NCBI GenBank assembly: GCA_965198995.1
Contig: CBDAQG010000002.1
Coordinates: 1,736,001 to 1,800,000 of the forward strand
Length of the DNA stretch: 64,000 nt
Direction of reading: 5' to 3'
From: CAXMMR01 sp965198995
GTDB taxonomy: Bacteria; Pseudomonadota; Alphaproteobacteria; Acetobacterales; Acetobacteraceae
The first letter of the stretch is position 1; each line of letters starts with the position of its first letter. The notes under the pieces were generated by a model, which was not told the origin of the DNA, did not search any database, and saw nothing but the letters and a program-made list of their open reading frames with translations. This document shows positions 1 through 10,118 of the stretch, piece after piece. The position numbers and the translations under genes are program-made.

Positions 1-89
1 GAGGCTCAGTGGCAGGGCGTGAAGCAAAAGGAAGGCAAGGGCACACCCTCCCCGGCTAGCCCACCGGGCGAGGCCCAACCATTTGGGGC

Positions 90-677
90 TTGAGCCGAGC
101 GGTGGCGGCGCCGGTCCGGGTGATCATCCTGCACGGGGCGCATGGTGCGCCCGACACGAACTGGTTCCCCTGGCTTCATGCCGAGCTGAACGCCGAGGGG
201 CTCGACGTCGTGCGCCCTCGCTTGCCGACGCCTGACGGGCAATCTCTCCCGGCTTGGCTCGACGCCTATGATCGGGTGGTCAAAGCGTTGCCGCGTGCGC
301 CGACTATTCTTGTCGGTCACAGCCTGGGCGCGGCGTTTGCCCTTCGGCTGGTCGAACGATCTGAGCCGGTCGCCGGTCTTTTCCTGGCCGCAGGCTTCGT
401 CGGTCCGCTTGGTCTCCCTGACTACGATACGATCAATCAGTCGTTCTTTGCCGCGCCTTTCGATTGGCCGGCCATTCGCGAGCGGAAGGGGCGTGTCTGC
501 CGGTGCTGGGCGGGCGAGGATGACCCCTATGTTCCGCTGTCCCGCTCGCAGGACGTCGCGGCTTGCCTGGATGCGCCGCTCGACATCATACCAGGCGGAG
601 GCCATCTCAGCAGCGAGACGGATTTTACGAGCTTTCCGCAAATGCGGAATGCCATCCTCAGCGCGCGATCCGCTTAG
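90..677 (+). CDS. RBBP9/YdeN-type serine hydrolase
   Basis: Small single-domain alpha/beta hydrolase of 195 aa. The nucleophile elbow GHSLG puts Ser78 in the usual place, GEDDPYVP supplies the candidate acid (Asp144 or Asp145) and GGGH at 169-172 supplies His172, so a complete triad is visible. Length and the N-terminal IILHG pattern fit the RBBP9/YdeN family, whose substrates are mostly unknown. The start used is TTG at 90; an in-frame GTG at 102 is equally plausible and would remove four residues. The stop codon is immediately followed by a palindromic repeat. The long reading frame on the opposite strand is a high-GC shadow. Confidence 0.8.
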   Translation: MSRAVAAPVRVIILHGAHGAPDTNWFPWLHAELNAEGLDVVRPRLPTPDGQSLPAWLDAYDRVVKALPRAPTILVGHSLGAAFALRLVERSEPVAGLFLAAGFVGPLGLPDYDTINQSFFAAPFDWPAIRERKGRVCRCWAGEDDPYVPLSRSQDVAACLDAPLDIIPGGGHLSSETDFTSFPQMRNAILSARSA

Positions 678-758
678 GATTTCAAAGGCTCCGCCGTTGT
701 GCGCAGCACGCCTTGGCGTGACCATGGGGTCGAGGGGCAAAACCCCTCGCCTTCCTTA
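676..758. repeat. Palindromic intergenic repeat, locus 1
   Basis: Module A copy (AAAGGCTCC... hairpin followed by the GAGGGGCAAAACCCCTC hairpin) carrying an extra GTGCGCAGCAC/GCGTGAC insert between them. It lies between two convergent genes and begins at the stop codon of the hydrolase. Confidence 0.85.
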
Positions 759-1583
759 CCGCAATCCCAGCAGCTCGATCAGCGCGATGTACGACGCCTC
801 GTCCGGAGTGCAGACCAAGCCGCCTCGGACCTGGCCGGGGCGGTAGGGTGCGCCGTCGAACTGGGCTGAGAAGCCGCCGGCTTCCTGGTGCAGCAGCCAG
901 CCCGGCAGGTGGTCCCAGGGCATCAGCCGGTTGAACACCACGAAGTGGCTGAAGCCGCCGGCGAGCATGCGGTACTCGTGGGCGGCGCAGCGGTGGTCCC
1001 AGCTTGAGGCGAGCTGCGGCAGGCCGTGCAGCACCCGGTTACGCAGCTCGGGGCGCATGTAGCGCCAGGAGGCGCTGCCGGTCATCTGCTCGGTGGGCAC
1101 GGGCGGGGCGACGTGCAGGCGCGAGCGCTCGCCGTCGGGGGTTTCGCGCCAGGCGCCCTGCCCGGCCAGCGCCAGGCTCAGCTCGTCGACGACGGGATCG
1201 TGGATGACGGCGCCGACGACCTGGCCGCGGATGAGTGCCGCGGCCATGACGCCGAATAGCGGCAGGCCGGCGGCGAAGTTGGCGGTGCCGTCCACCGGGT
1301 CGACGGTGAAGGCGAGCTCGGCGCCGGCGAGCTGGTCGAGCAGGCTGGCGTCGGCGGCGGCCGCCTCCTCGCCGACCACCAGGCAGCCGGGAAACAGCCG
1401 CTGCAGGCCCTGGGTGATGAGGCGCTCGGCGGCCTCATCGGCGGCGGTGACGAGGTCGGTGGGCGAGCTCTTGGTGCGGATGTCAGCCGCGTCGAGATGG
1501 CGGAAGCGCGGCATGATCTCGGCGCGGGCGGCGGCGCGTAGGAGCTGGGCGACCTCGTGCAGCGCGGCCTGGTCGAAGCTCAT
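756..1583 (-). CDS. Inositol monophosphatase family protein
   Basis: 275 aa Mg-dependent phosphatase of the inositol monophosphatase/histidinol-phosphatase superfamily. Metal ligands are visible: GEE at 71-73, DPVDGT at 95-100 and PWD at 222-224. Family members hydrolyse inositol-1-phosphate, histidinol phosphate or related sugar phosphates, and the sequence alone does not decide which. The start codon overlaps the hflX stop by 4 bp (ATGA), so the gene is translationally coupled to hflX and is probably the last gene of an hfq-hflX transcript. It ends within the repeat at locus 1. Confidence 0.85.
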   Translation of the reverse strand: MSFDQAALHEVAQLLRAAARAEIMPRFRHLDAADIRTKSSPTDLVTAADEAAERLITQGLQRLFPGCLVVGEEAAAADASLLDQLAGAELAFTVDPVDGTANFAAGLPLFGVMAAALIRGQVVGAVIHDPVVDELSLALAGQGAWRETPDGERSRLHVAPPVPTEQMTGSASWRYMRPELRNRVLHGLPQLASSWDHRCAAHEYRMLAGGFSHFVVFNRLMPWDHLPGWLLHQEAGGFSAQFDGAPYRPGQVRGGLVCTPDEASYIALIELLGLR

Positions 1584-2854
1584 CCGGGCAGCCCCTGCTC
1601 GAAACGCTCGCGCTCGGCGGCGGGCAGACGCACGGTGACGTGGATGGCGGCCTCGCCGTCCTGCCGGCCGGTGACCTCGCCGTGCTGGTAGAGCCAGGCG
1701 AGCCGCGCGCCGTCGGCGACGGCGATGTGGTACTCGGCGACGGCGAGGCCGGCGGAGAGGCGGCGGTCGAGCGCTGCTTCGAGGTCGTCGAGGCCGGCGC
1801 CGGTCAGCGCCGAGACGGCGACCATCTCGTCCGGGCCGACACCCTCCCGACGCGGCACGGCGTCCAGGCCGCCGAGCAGGTCCGCCTTGTTCAGCACCTC
1901 CAGCGTGCGCTCGGGCCAGGCCTCGTCCAGCGTGCCGTCGCGCACCATGCCGTCGAGCACGGCGATCACGTCGGCGCGCTGGGCGGCGCTGTCCGGGTGG
2001 GCGGCGTCGCGCACGTGCAGGATCACGTCGGCGCTCGCGACCTCCTCCAGCGTGGCGCGGAAGGCGGCGACGAGCTCGGTCGGCAGCTCGCTGATGAAGC
2101 CGACGGTGTCGGACAGGATCACCCGGCGGCCGGCGGCGAGATCGAGCGCGCGCATGGTCGGATCGAGGGTGGCGAAGAGCTGGTCCTCGGCGTGCACCGT
2201 CGCCCCGGTCAGGCGATTGAACAGGGTGGACTTGCCGGCGTTGGTGTAGCCGACCAGGGCGACGACCGGGAACGGCACCTTGCGGCGGTTCTCGCGGTGC
2301 AGGCCGCGGGTCCGGCGCACGCCCTCTAGCTCCTTCTTGAGCCGCACCACGCGGTCGGTGATCAGCCGGCGGTCGGCCTCGATCTGGGTCTCGCCCGGGC
2401 CGCCCAGGAAGCCGAAGCCGCCGCGCTGACGCTCGAGATGGGTCCAGGAGCGCACCAGGCGGGAGCGCTGGTATTCGAGATGGGCGAGCTCGACCTGCAG
2501 CGTGCCCTCGCGGGTCCTGGCGCGCTCGCCGAAGATGTCCAGGATCAGGCCGGTGCGGTCGATCACCTTGCAGCCGAAGCCGCGCTCCAGGTTGCGCTGC
2601 TGCACCGGGCTGAGGATGGCGTCGATCACCACCACGGTCACCTCGGCCTCCGTGAGGCTTGCCTTTTGCGCCTCGATCTGGCCGGAGCCGAGTAAAGTCG
2701 AGGGCCGGCGGGCGCGCAGCGGCAGGATGGCGGTGTGGACCAGGTCGAGCCCGATCGAGGCGGCGAGCCCGCAGGCCTCGGCCAGCCGCGCCTCGGCCGC
2801 GCGCTCGCCGCGGCCGTCGGCGCCACGGTCCGGACGCTCCCAGGGCAGGATCAC
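1580..2854 (-). CDS. hflX: GTPase HflX
   Basis: 424 aa ribosome-associated GTPase that splits or rescues stalled 50S/70S ribosomes. The N-terminal HflX domain (about 25-190) contains LLGSGQIE and the glycine-rich GGFGFLGGPGETQIE segment. The G domain follows, with P-loop GYTNAGKS at 202-209 and the DTVGF G3 motif. Length matches the family. It lies 70 bp downstream of hfq, the classical hfq-hflX order, and overlaps the downstream phosphatase by 4 bp. Confidence 0.95.
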   Translation of the reverse strand: MILPWERPDRGADGRGERAAEARLAEACGLAASIGLDLVHTAILPLRARRPSTLLGSGQIEAQKASLTEAEVTVVVIDAILSPVQQRNLERGFGCKVIDRTGLILDIFGERARTREGTLQVELAHLEYQRSRLVRSWTHLERQRGGFGFLGGPGETQIEADRRLITDRVVRLKKELEGVRRTRGLHRENRRKVPFPVVALVGYTNAGKSTLFNRLTGATVHAEDQLFATLDPTMRALDLAAGRRVILSDTVGFISELPTELVAAFRATLEEVASADVILHVRDAAHPDSAAQRADVIAVLDGMVRDGTLDEAWPERTLEVLNKADLLGGLDAVPRREGVGPDEMVAVSALTGAGLDDLEAALDRRLSAGLAVAEYHIAVADGARLAWLYQHGEVTGRQDGEAAIHVTVRLPAAERERFEQGLPG

Positions 2855-2924
2855 CGCGCCGCGGGTCGGCGCTGCGCGCTGGTCGATCGAGGCAGGCCGC
2901 CCTGCCCGCTCCGGATTTGCCGTG

Positions 2925-3197
2925 TCAGTATTCCCGAGCAGGCTCCGCCTCCCCGCCCGCTTCGCGCGCCGGGTCGAAGAGCTGGATCGGCGCGCCGGGC
3001 ATCACCGTGCTGATGGCGTGCTTGTAGACGAGCTGGGTATGGCCGTCGCGGCGCAGCAGCATGGAGAAATTGTCGAACCAGGTGATGATGCCCTGCAGCT
3101 TGACGCCGTTGACCAGGAAGACCGTGACCGGCGTCTTGCTCTTGCGAACGTGGTTGAGGAACACGTCCTGCACGTTCTGCTGCTTTTCTGGCGCCAA
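2925..3197 (-). CDS. hfq: RNA chaperone Hfq
   Basis: 90 aa Sm-like RNA chaperone that pairs sRNAs with mRNAs. The Sm1 region (NVQDVFLNHVRKSK, then FLVNGVKLQG) and the Sm2 signature YKHAIST are present, with an acidic C-terminal tail. The reading frame is open further upstream into an intergenic repeat, but the supported start is TTG at 3197: an AAAGGA ribosome site lies 8 bp upstream and this start gives the conserved LAPEKQQNVQD N-terminus. The gene lies between dat (upstream) and hflX (downstream). Confidence 0.95.
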   Translation of the reverse strand: MAPEKQQNVQDVFLNHVRKSKTPVTVFLVNGVKLQGIITWFDNFSMLLRRDGHTQLVYKHAISTVMPGAPIQLFDPAREAGGEAEPAREY

Positions 3198-3245
3198 CAG
3201 GCGGGTCCTTTCTTGCTCTGGCAGATCATGCCTTAGCGATGGAAG

Positions 3246-3380
3246 AAAGGCGAGGGCTCTCCCTCCGTGAGCCCTTCCAACTGCGCTTCGCGCAGTCGGA
3301 ACCTTCGGCTCACTTCGCCCTCGACCCGTCACGCGTAAGCGTGCAATCGCACGACGGGGCCCACGGCCCCAGACCTCCAT
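3246..3380. repeat. Palindromic intergenic repeat, locus 2 (modules D+E)
   Basis: A long imperfect hairpin between GTGAGCCCTTCC and GGAACCTTCGGCTCAC (module D) is followed by the GTCACGCG/CGTGCAATCGCACGAC module and a GGGGCC...GGCCCC end. It lies between dat and hfq, so it probably separates or attenuates transcription between them. Confidence 0.85.
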
Positions 3381-3646
3381 CAATACCTGACGCTATCCGC
3401 AGCTACACACATCAATTGCGGCGGTCCGCCGCCTTGAAGCTCGCCTTGCTGGTAAGTCAGCTCCCAATACCGTCCGTCATACGGATCACGATACAAGGCA
3501 CCCCACCCGCTTGCATCTCTTACGATCTCGATAAGGTATGTTTTCGTAAGAGTGAGTATCCGCATACAAACGTCGTCGGCAACAACACGTCCCCCTTGGG
3601 AGCGCCACTGACCGGTTAGGACAGTTTCCGAAGGTCCGATACTCAT
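3380..3646 (-). other. Imm27-like immunity domain (tail of dat, possibly an independent ORF)
   Basis: An internal ATG at 3646 opens the 88-codon Imm27-like segment in the same frame as dat, so the segment could be made as part of the fusion, separately, or both. Recognisable features are an N-terminal ETVLTGQW, the central GWGALYRDPYDGRYWELTY block and a GGGPPQL near the C-terminus, all remembered from the Imm27 family of contact-dependent/polymorphic toxin immunity proteins. No toxin gene is adjacent. Assignment is by pattern recognition and needs a profile search. Confidence 0.6.
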
Positions 3647-4501
3647 GGAGTTCGGACGACCTAATACGTGGGTCGATAAACGTTGAAATAGCCGGGCGGT
3701 GACGACGCCCACTGCACCGTTGCCGACGGGTCGGCCGTCCAGATGGGTGATCGGCCGGACGAAGCTGGTGGCGCTGGTGAGAAACACCTCCTGGGCGTCG
3801 GCGAGCTCGGCGGCGCTGAAGGCGCGCTCCTCGAAGGCGACGCCGTCCAGCAGCTCGAGCAGGGCGGCCCGGGTGCAGCCGGGCAGGATGGCGTGGCTGC
3901 GGGCGTGGGTGCGCAGCACGCCGGCGGCATCCACGATCCACACCGTGGTCGAGCCGCCCTCGCTGACCAGGCCGTCGGCGGTGATCAGGATCGCCTCGAT
4001 GGCGCCGGCCTCGCGCGCCGCCTGCTTGGCCAGCACGTTGGCGAGCAGGTTCACGCTCTTGATGTCGCAGCGGCCCCAGCGCTCGTCCGGACGGGTGATC
4101 GCCGCCGCCGCCCAGGCGGCTGGGTCGGTCGGGAACGGCGGCGTGCGGCGGGCGGTGACCACCAGCGCCGGCGGCGTGCCGGGCGCCGGGAAGACGTGCT
4201 CGCGTCGCGCCACGCCACGCGTCACCTGCATGTAGAGCAGGCCCTCGCGCAGCCGGTTCCGCCGCACCACCTCGGCACAAACCCCGAGCAACGCGGCGCG
4301 CGACATCGGCGCGGCGATCCGCACCTCGCGCAGCGAACGCTCCAGGCGCTGCAGGTGCAACGCGGCGTCGACGAAGCCGGCGGGGCGGACGTAAAGCACC
4401 TCGTAGATGCCGTCGCCGAACTGGTAGCCGCGGTCCTCGATGTTCACCGTGGCATCGCGGAGGGGCAGATAGCGGCCGTTGACGTAGGCGATGCGGGACA
4501 T
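3380..4501 (-). CDS. dat: D-amino-acid transaminase fused in frame to an Imm27-like domain
   Basis: 373 aa. Residues 1-280 are a fold-type IV PLP aminotransferase of the D-alanine transaminase type: N-terminal YVNGRYLPLRDA, IEDRGYQFGDGIYE, PLP lysine Lys148 (CDIKSVNLL) and the SEGGSTTVW loop. Such enzymes normally end near residue 280-285. Here the frame continues without a stop into 88 residues starting at Met286 that resemble the Imm27 immunity family (LTGQW, SGWGALYRDP, DGRYWELTY, GGGPP). The tail DNA is clearly less GC-rich than the aminotransferase part. Start ATG 4501 gives the canonical MSRIAYVNG start; the frame is open upstream only into a repeat. Gene order ntrX-dat-hfq is known in relatives. 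Confidence 0.85.
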   Translation of the reverse strand: MSRIAYVNGRYLPLRDATVNIEDRGYQFGDGIYEVLYVRPAGFVDAALHLQRLERSLREVRIAAPMSRAALLGVCAEVVRRNRLREGLLYMQVTRGVARREHVFPAPGTPPALVVTARRTPPFPTDPAAWAAAAITRPDERWGRCDIKSVNLLANVLAKQAAREAGAIEAILITADGLVSEGGSTTVWIVDAAGVLRTHARSHAILPGCTRAALLELLDGVAFEERAFSAAELADAQEVFLTSATSFVRPITHLDGRPVGNGAVGVVTARLFQRLSTHVLGRPNSMSIGPSETVLTGQWRSQGGRVVADDVCMRILTLTKTYLIEIVRDASGWGALYRDPYDGRYWELTYQQGELQGGGPPQLMCVAADSVRY

Positions 4502-4513
4502 GGTGCTACCCGA

Positions 4514-4684
4514 GGGAAGGCCAGGGGCTTTGCCCCTGGACCCCATTAAAGGCGGAGCCTTTAAAATCCATTTGTTCGTCCGTGCTCCTGGGCGGAGTTC
4601 GGTGGCAAAGCTGTGTAGCCCCTAAACGAAATGGGGTCTGGGGCCGCGGGCCCCAGCGGGTCGAGGGCAGAGCCCTCGCCTTCC
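4514..4684. repeat. Palindromic intergenic repeat, locus 3 (modules A and B)
   Basis: Contains CCAGGGGCTTTGCCCCTGG and AAAGGCGGAGCCTTT hairpins, a spacer of about 55 bp, then TGGGGCCGCGGGCCCCA and GAGGGCAGAGCCCTC hairpins. It separates ntrX from the downstream dat gene and abuts the ntrX stop. Confidence 0.85.
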
Positions 4685-6084
4685 TACCCCGCCGCCACCC
4701 TGTCTTCCGAGTTCACGCCCAACTGCTTAAGCTTACGGTGCAACGCACTGCGCTCCATGCCGACGAAGCCGGCGGTGCGGGAGATGTTGCCGCCGAAGCG
4801 CAGCAGCTGCGCCTGCAGGTACTGGGTTTCGAACAGGTCGCGGGCGTCGCGCAGCGGCAGGCCCATGATGTCCGCCGTCGGGTCGAAGTTGAGCAGAGCC
4901 GGGGCGCCTTGGCCGATCTCTGGCGGCAGCATGTCGGCGCGGATCGGCTCGGCGGCGCCGCCGGGCGCCATGATGAGCAGCCAGTCCATGATGTTGCGCA
5001 ACTGCCGGACGTTGCCGGGCCAGTCGTAGGATTGCAGCGCCGTGAGGGCATCGGCGGAGAGCTCGCGGCCGGGGATGCCGGCGGATTCCGCCGAGCGGCG
5101 GAGGAACAGCCGGGCGAGCTCGGGGACGTCGTCGCGGCGCTCCTTCAGCCCGGGCAGGCGCAGCGGCACGACGGCGAGACGGTAATACAAATCCTCGCGG
5201 AAGCGGCCGGCGGCGATCTCGGCCTGCAGGTCGCGGTTGGTGGTGGCCAGCACCCGGACGTCGACCTTGACGCGGGATGAGCCGCCGATGCGTTCGAAGG
5301 TCTGGTCCTGCAGGGCGCGGACGATCTTGCCCTGGGTCTCGATCGGCATGTCCGAGACCTCGTCGAGCAGCAGCGTGCCGGTATGGGCGCGCTCCAGCAC
5401 GCCGGCGCGGCGCGGCTGGATGGCCGGATCGAGCCCGCTCTCGACGCCGAACAGCTCCTCCTCGAAGCGCGAGGGGTTCAGGGTCGCGCAGTTGAGCGCG
5501 ATGAACGGGCCCTCGGCGCGGCGCGAGCGGGCGTGGATCATCCGCGCCGCCACCTCCTTGCCGCTGCCCGCCGAGCCGCTGATCAGCACCCGCGAGCCGG
5601 TCGGCGCCACCCGCTCGACGGTGGAGCGCACCTGGTTGATCGACGAGCTGTCGCCGGTGAGCTCGCTCTCCATGCCCGAGCGCAGCCGCAGCTCGCGGTT
5701 CTCGGTGGCCAGGCGGGACGCTTCCAGGGCGCGGCGGACGACGTGCAGCAGGCGGTCGGACTTGAACGGCTTCTCGATGAAGTCGTAGGCGCCGTGCTGG
5801 ATGGCGGCGACCGCGGTCTCGATGGTGCCGTGGCCGGAGATCATCACCGCGGGGACGATCGGCTCCTCGCGGTAGAGCGTCTGCAGGATGCCCAGTCCGT
5901 CCATCTTGGAGTTCTGCAGCCAGACGTCGAGCACGATCAGCGAGGGGCGACGGGCGCGGAAGGCGGCGATGGCGCTGTCCGCGTCGCCGGCCTGGCGGGT
6001 GTCGTAGCCCTCGTCGCGCAGGATGCCCTCGATCAGCAGCCTGATGTCCGGCTCGTCGTCGACAATCAGGATTTCATGCGCCAT
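4684..6084 (-). CDS. ntrX: Nitrogen response regulator NtrX
   Basis: 466 aa response regulator with a receiver domain (acidic pocket DDE at 9-11, phospho-acceptor Asp53, Lys105), a central AAA+ domain (Walker A GSAGSGKE at 170-177, Walker B LLLDE near 241) and a C-terminal Fis-type helix-turn-helix (ISRTAGFVGMERSALHRKL). The sigma-54 contacting GAFTGA loop is absent: the equivalent place (about 213-226) reads GVESGLDPAIQPRR. This is usual for NtrX and suggests it does not remodel sigma-54 holoenzyme in the classical way. The start overlaps the end of ntrY by 11 bp, so the pair is co-transcribed and its kinase is NtrY. Confidence 0.95.
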   Translation of the reverse strand: MAHEILIVDDEPDIRLLIEGILRDEGYDTRQAGDADSAIAAFRARRPSLIVLDVWLQNSKMDGLGILQTLYREEPIVPAVMISGHGTIETAVAAIQHGAYDFIEKPFKSDRLLHVVRRALEASRLATENRELRLRSGMESELTGDSSSINQVRSTVERVAPTGSRVLISGSAGSGKEVAARMIHARSRRAEGPFIALNCATLNPSRFEEELFGVESGLDPAIQPRRAGVLERAHTGTLLLDEVSDMPIETQGKIVRALQDQTFERIGGSSRVKVDVRVLATTNRDLQAEIAAGRFREDLYYRLAVVPLRLPGLKERRDDVPELARLFLRRSAESAGIPGRELSADALTALQSYDWPGNVRQLRNIMDWLLIMAPGGAAEPIRADMLPPEIGQGAPALLNFDPTADIMGLPLRDARDLFETQYLQAQLLRFGGNISRTAGFVGMERSALHRKLKQLGVNSEDRVAAG

Positions 6085-8323
6085 CGGCCATCCTTGCAGG
6101 CAGGATCAGGGTCGCGACCGCACCGGGACCGTCTGTGCGGTCATCCAGGGTCACGACGCCGGCATGGTCCTCCATGATCTTCTTGACGATGGCAAGACCA
6201 AGACCGGTGCCTTTCGGCTTATGCGTGACGTAAGGCTCGGTCAAACGGGCGCGATCCTCGGCCGGCAGGCCGAGGCCGTCATCGCTGACCGAAATGCGCA
6301 GCTCGGTGGCGGTTTGCACCAGCGCGACGTCGATATGGCCGCTCAGGGCGCCGGCCTCGCCGACGCCGCCGGCCGGTTCGGCGAGGCGGCGCATGGCCAC
6401 CGAGTCGGCGGCGTTCTGCAGCAGGTTGGTGAGCGCCTGGCCGAGCAGCCGGCGGTCGCAGGGGCCGACGGGACCGTGATCGGGCAGGTGCGTCGCCCAG
6501 CCGATCTCCGGATGGGCGGTGCGCTGCAGCACCATCGCCTCGCGCACGATGCGGCCGACATCCTCGGGGCGGATCACCGGCTGCGGCATGCGGGCGAAGG
6601 CGGAGAACTCGTCGACCATGCGGCCGATGTCGCCGACATGGCGGACGATGGTGTCGGCGCACTGGCTGAAGATCTCGGGGTCGGACTTTATTTCTTTCAG
6701 GAACTTGCGCTTGAGGCGCTCGGCTGAGAGCTGGATCGGGGTCAGCGGGTTCTTGATCTCGTGCGCGATGCGGCGGGCGACGTCGGCCCAGGCGGCCTTG
6801 CGCTGGGCGGATTGCAGCTCGGTGATGTCGTCGAAGGTGACGACGAAGCCGTCGGCGCGCTTGCCCGACAGCTCCGGGCCGATGCGCACCAGCAGGGTGC
6901 GGCGGCGGTTCTGCGGGCCGACCTGCACCTCGCCGGTGCGCGCGCGGGTGGGCTCGGCGAGCGCCTGGCCAAGCAGGGCGCCGAATTCCGGGATGATGCC
7001 GGCGAGCGTCTGGCCGGTCATCGCCAGCAGGTCGGCGCCGACCAGCTCGCTGGCCGCCCGGTTGGGCAGCTCGACGCGCCCAGCGGCGTCGAGCCCGACG
7101 ACGCCGGCCGAGACGCCGGCGAGCACGGTCTCGGTGAAGCGGCGGCGCTCGTCGATCTGGCTGTAGGCGTCCATCAGCTCGGCGCGCTGCGAGGAGAGCT
7201 GGCCGGTCATCCGGTTGAAGGCGCGCGACAGGCCGGCGACCTCGTCCTCCGAGCGCACCTCGGGGACGCGCACGGTGTAGTCCCCTGCCCGCACCCGCTC
7301 GGCCGCCTGGATCAGCCGGCCGACCGGGCGGGCGATCTGGTTGGCGATCACGAGGCCGATCAGCACCGCCGCGAACAGCACCAGCAGCGCCACCAGGCCG
7401 AAGATCAGGATCAGCGTCACCTGCAGGCTGGAGCGGTTCTCGTCGAGGCGCTGATACTCGGCGACCGCCTCCTCGTTGCGCTTCATGTGGTCGAGGATGC
7501 GCGGGTCGACCGGGCGCTCGATCATCAGCATCAGCGTCGGCACGCTGTCGATCTGGGCGAGTGCCCGGACCTCGGTGTCGTTGTCGTTGCCGAGCACGGC
7601 GGCGTCGCCCGATTGGGCCTGGTCGATCGCGCCCTCGGGGACGAGGCCGAGGCCGAGCGGCGCCATCAGCCCGGCCGAGGCGATCACTTGCCGGCTGACC
7701 GGCTCGAAGATGATCGCCGCGTCGAGCCCGCGCAGCGCGGTCTGGGTGTCGAGCACCTGGCCGAAGGCGCCCGGGTCGCCGGCCAGCAGGCGGCCGGCAT
7801 TGCCCAAATCGTTGGCCATGCCCAGCGCGTCGGCGCGGATGTTGTTGCGGTGCTCCTCGACGTAGCCCTGGCTCGCCTCCAGGCTTTGCGACAGGGCGGT
7901 GCGCACCCGGTCGTTGAACCAGGTCTGCACGCCGAGGTCGAAGAACACGGTGGAGAAGATGGCGACCACGATCGTCGGCGTGACGGCGACGACGCTGAAC
8001 AGCAGCACCAGGCGGACGTGCAGGCGCGAGCCGGCCGAGCCACGGCGGCGCTCCATCCAGACCCGGGTGAGTCGGCCGGCGAGCACCGCGCCGAGCACCA
8101 GCAAGACGACGAGGTTGGCCAGCACCAGGCCGAAGACGAGGTTGCGCCGGCTGGCCATGTGGGCGCCGCCGGACAGCTCGACGAAGGTGCCGATGCCGAG
8201 CAGCAGGGCGACGGCGGCGAGCAGCAGGGTGGCGAACTTGCCGAGCAGCAGGTCGGCCAGCCGCCGGCCGCGCGACGGGCGCAGGGTGGCGGGACGCGGA
8301 CGGATAGGGGGGAGGACGTTCAT
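6074..8323 (-). CDS. ntrY: Nitrogen sensor histidine kinase NtrY
   Basis: 749 aa membrane histidine kinase. Three N-terminal membrane segments (about 27-50, 62-84, 103-128) and a fourth (about 301-328) bracket a periplasmic region of about 170 residues. A HAMP domain follows (about 330-383), then a PAS domain (about 392-500), the HisKA H-box with His521 (RRIAHEIKNPLTP) and a HATPase domain (VSDDGLGLP, GTGLGLAIV). It phosphorylates NtrX, encoded directly downstream with an 11-bp overlap. The Ntr pair responds to nitrogen and redox status in alphaproteobacteria. Confidence 0.95.
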   Translation of the reverse strand: MNVLPPIRPRPATLRPSRGRRLADLLLGKFATLLLAAVALLLGIGTFVELSGGAHMASRRNLVFGLVLANLVVLLVLGAVLAGRLTRVWMERRRGSAGSRLHVRLVLLFSVVAVTPTIVVAIFSTVFFDLGVQTWFNDRVRTALSQSLEASQGYVEEHRNNIRADALGMANDLGNAGRLLAGDPGAFGQVLDTQTALRGLDAAIIFEPVSRQVIASAGLMAPLGLGLVPEGAIDQAQSGDAAVLGNDNDTEVRALAQIDSVPTLMLMIERPVDPRILDHMKRNEEAVAEYQRLDENRSSLQVTLILIFGLVALLVLFAAVLIGLVIANQIARPVGRLIQAAERVRAGDYTVRVPEVRSEDEVAGLSRAFNRMTGQLSSQRAELMDAYSQIDERRRFTETVLAGVSAGVVGLDAAGRVELPNRAASELVGADLLAMTGQTLAGIIPEFGALLGQALAEPTRARTGEVQVGPQNRRRTLLVRIGPELSGKRADGFVVTFDDITELQSAQRKAAWADVARRIAHEIKNPLTPIQLSAERLKRKFLKEIKSDPEIFSQCADTIVRHVGDIGRMVDEFSAFARMPQPVIRPEDVGRIVREAMVLQRTAHPEIGWATHLPDHGPVGPCDRRLLGQALTNLLQNAADSVAMRRLAEPAGGVGEAGALSGHIDVALVQTATELRISVSDDGLGLPAEDRARLTEPYVTHKPKGTGLGLAIVKKIMEDHAGVVTLDDRTDGPGAVATLILPARMADGA

Positions 8324-8336
8324 GGCTTCAGTCTAA

Positions 8337-8574
8337 GCAAGGCCAGGGCTCTGCCTGGACGGGACTCCATCGCGCCAGCGCGACGGGAACCCGCCGCTGG
8401 GAACGGCGCCCCCAGACCCGCATCCGTCGGAGCACAGACGGGCACCTTCTGACTTGGCGAAGCCATCTAATCCTACTGCCCACGCCACCAATCTCGCCTG
8501 GGAGTCATGGATAAGAAATAGATTTTAAAGGCTCCGCCTTTAATGGGGTCCAGGGGCAAAGCCCCTGGCCTTCC

Positions 8575-8577
<3 letters not shown>
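8337..8577. repeat. Palindromic intergenic repeat, locus 4 (composite B-C-A)
   Basis: Composite of about 240 bp filling the gap between ntrC and ntrY: degenerate CCAGGGCTCTGCCTGG module, a GCGCCAGCGCGAC insert, the TGACTTGGCGAAGCC core, then the TTTTAAAGGCTCCGCCTTTAA and CCAGGGGCAAAGCCCCTGG hairpins ending in GCCTTCCTT. The stretch holds no recognisable gene; it splits the ntrBC and ntrYX transcription units. Confidence 0.9.
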
Positions 8578-10023
<1,446 letters not shown>

Positions 10024-10118
10024 GGTCTCTCCAGCCGCCCGCGAGGGGGCGGTCGCAATGCCGGCAGGGTCGCCGGGAGGCTCCGGCAGTGTCGGCGCCG
10101 CGTCGGGCGGCATGTCGG

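Noticed and set aside
6..740. Long open frame opposite the RBBP9-like hydrolase, and many similar long opposite-strand frames throughout
   Set aside because: High-GC shadows: low-complexity Arg/Ala-rich translations with no family motifs, opposite genes with clear motifs.
3198..3383. N-terminal extension of Hfq by 62 residues
   Set aside because: The extension is encoded by the intergenic repeat; a ribosome site and the conserved N-terminus support TTG 3197.
4684..6084. Missing GAFTGA loop in NtrX as a damaged gene
   Set aside because: Loss of this loop is a known property of the NtrX family, and all other domains are intact.
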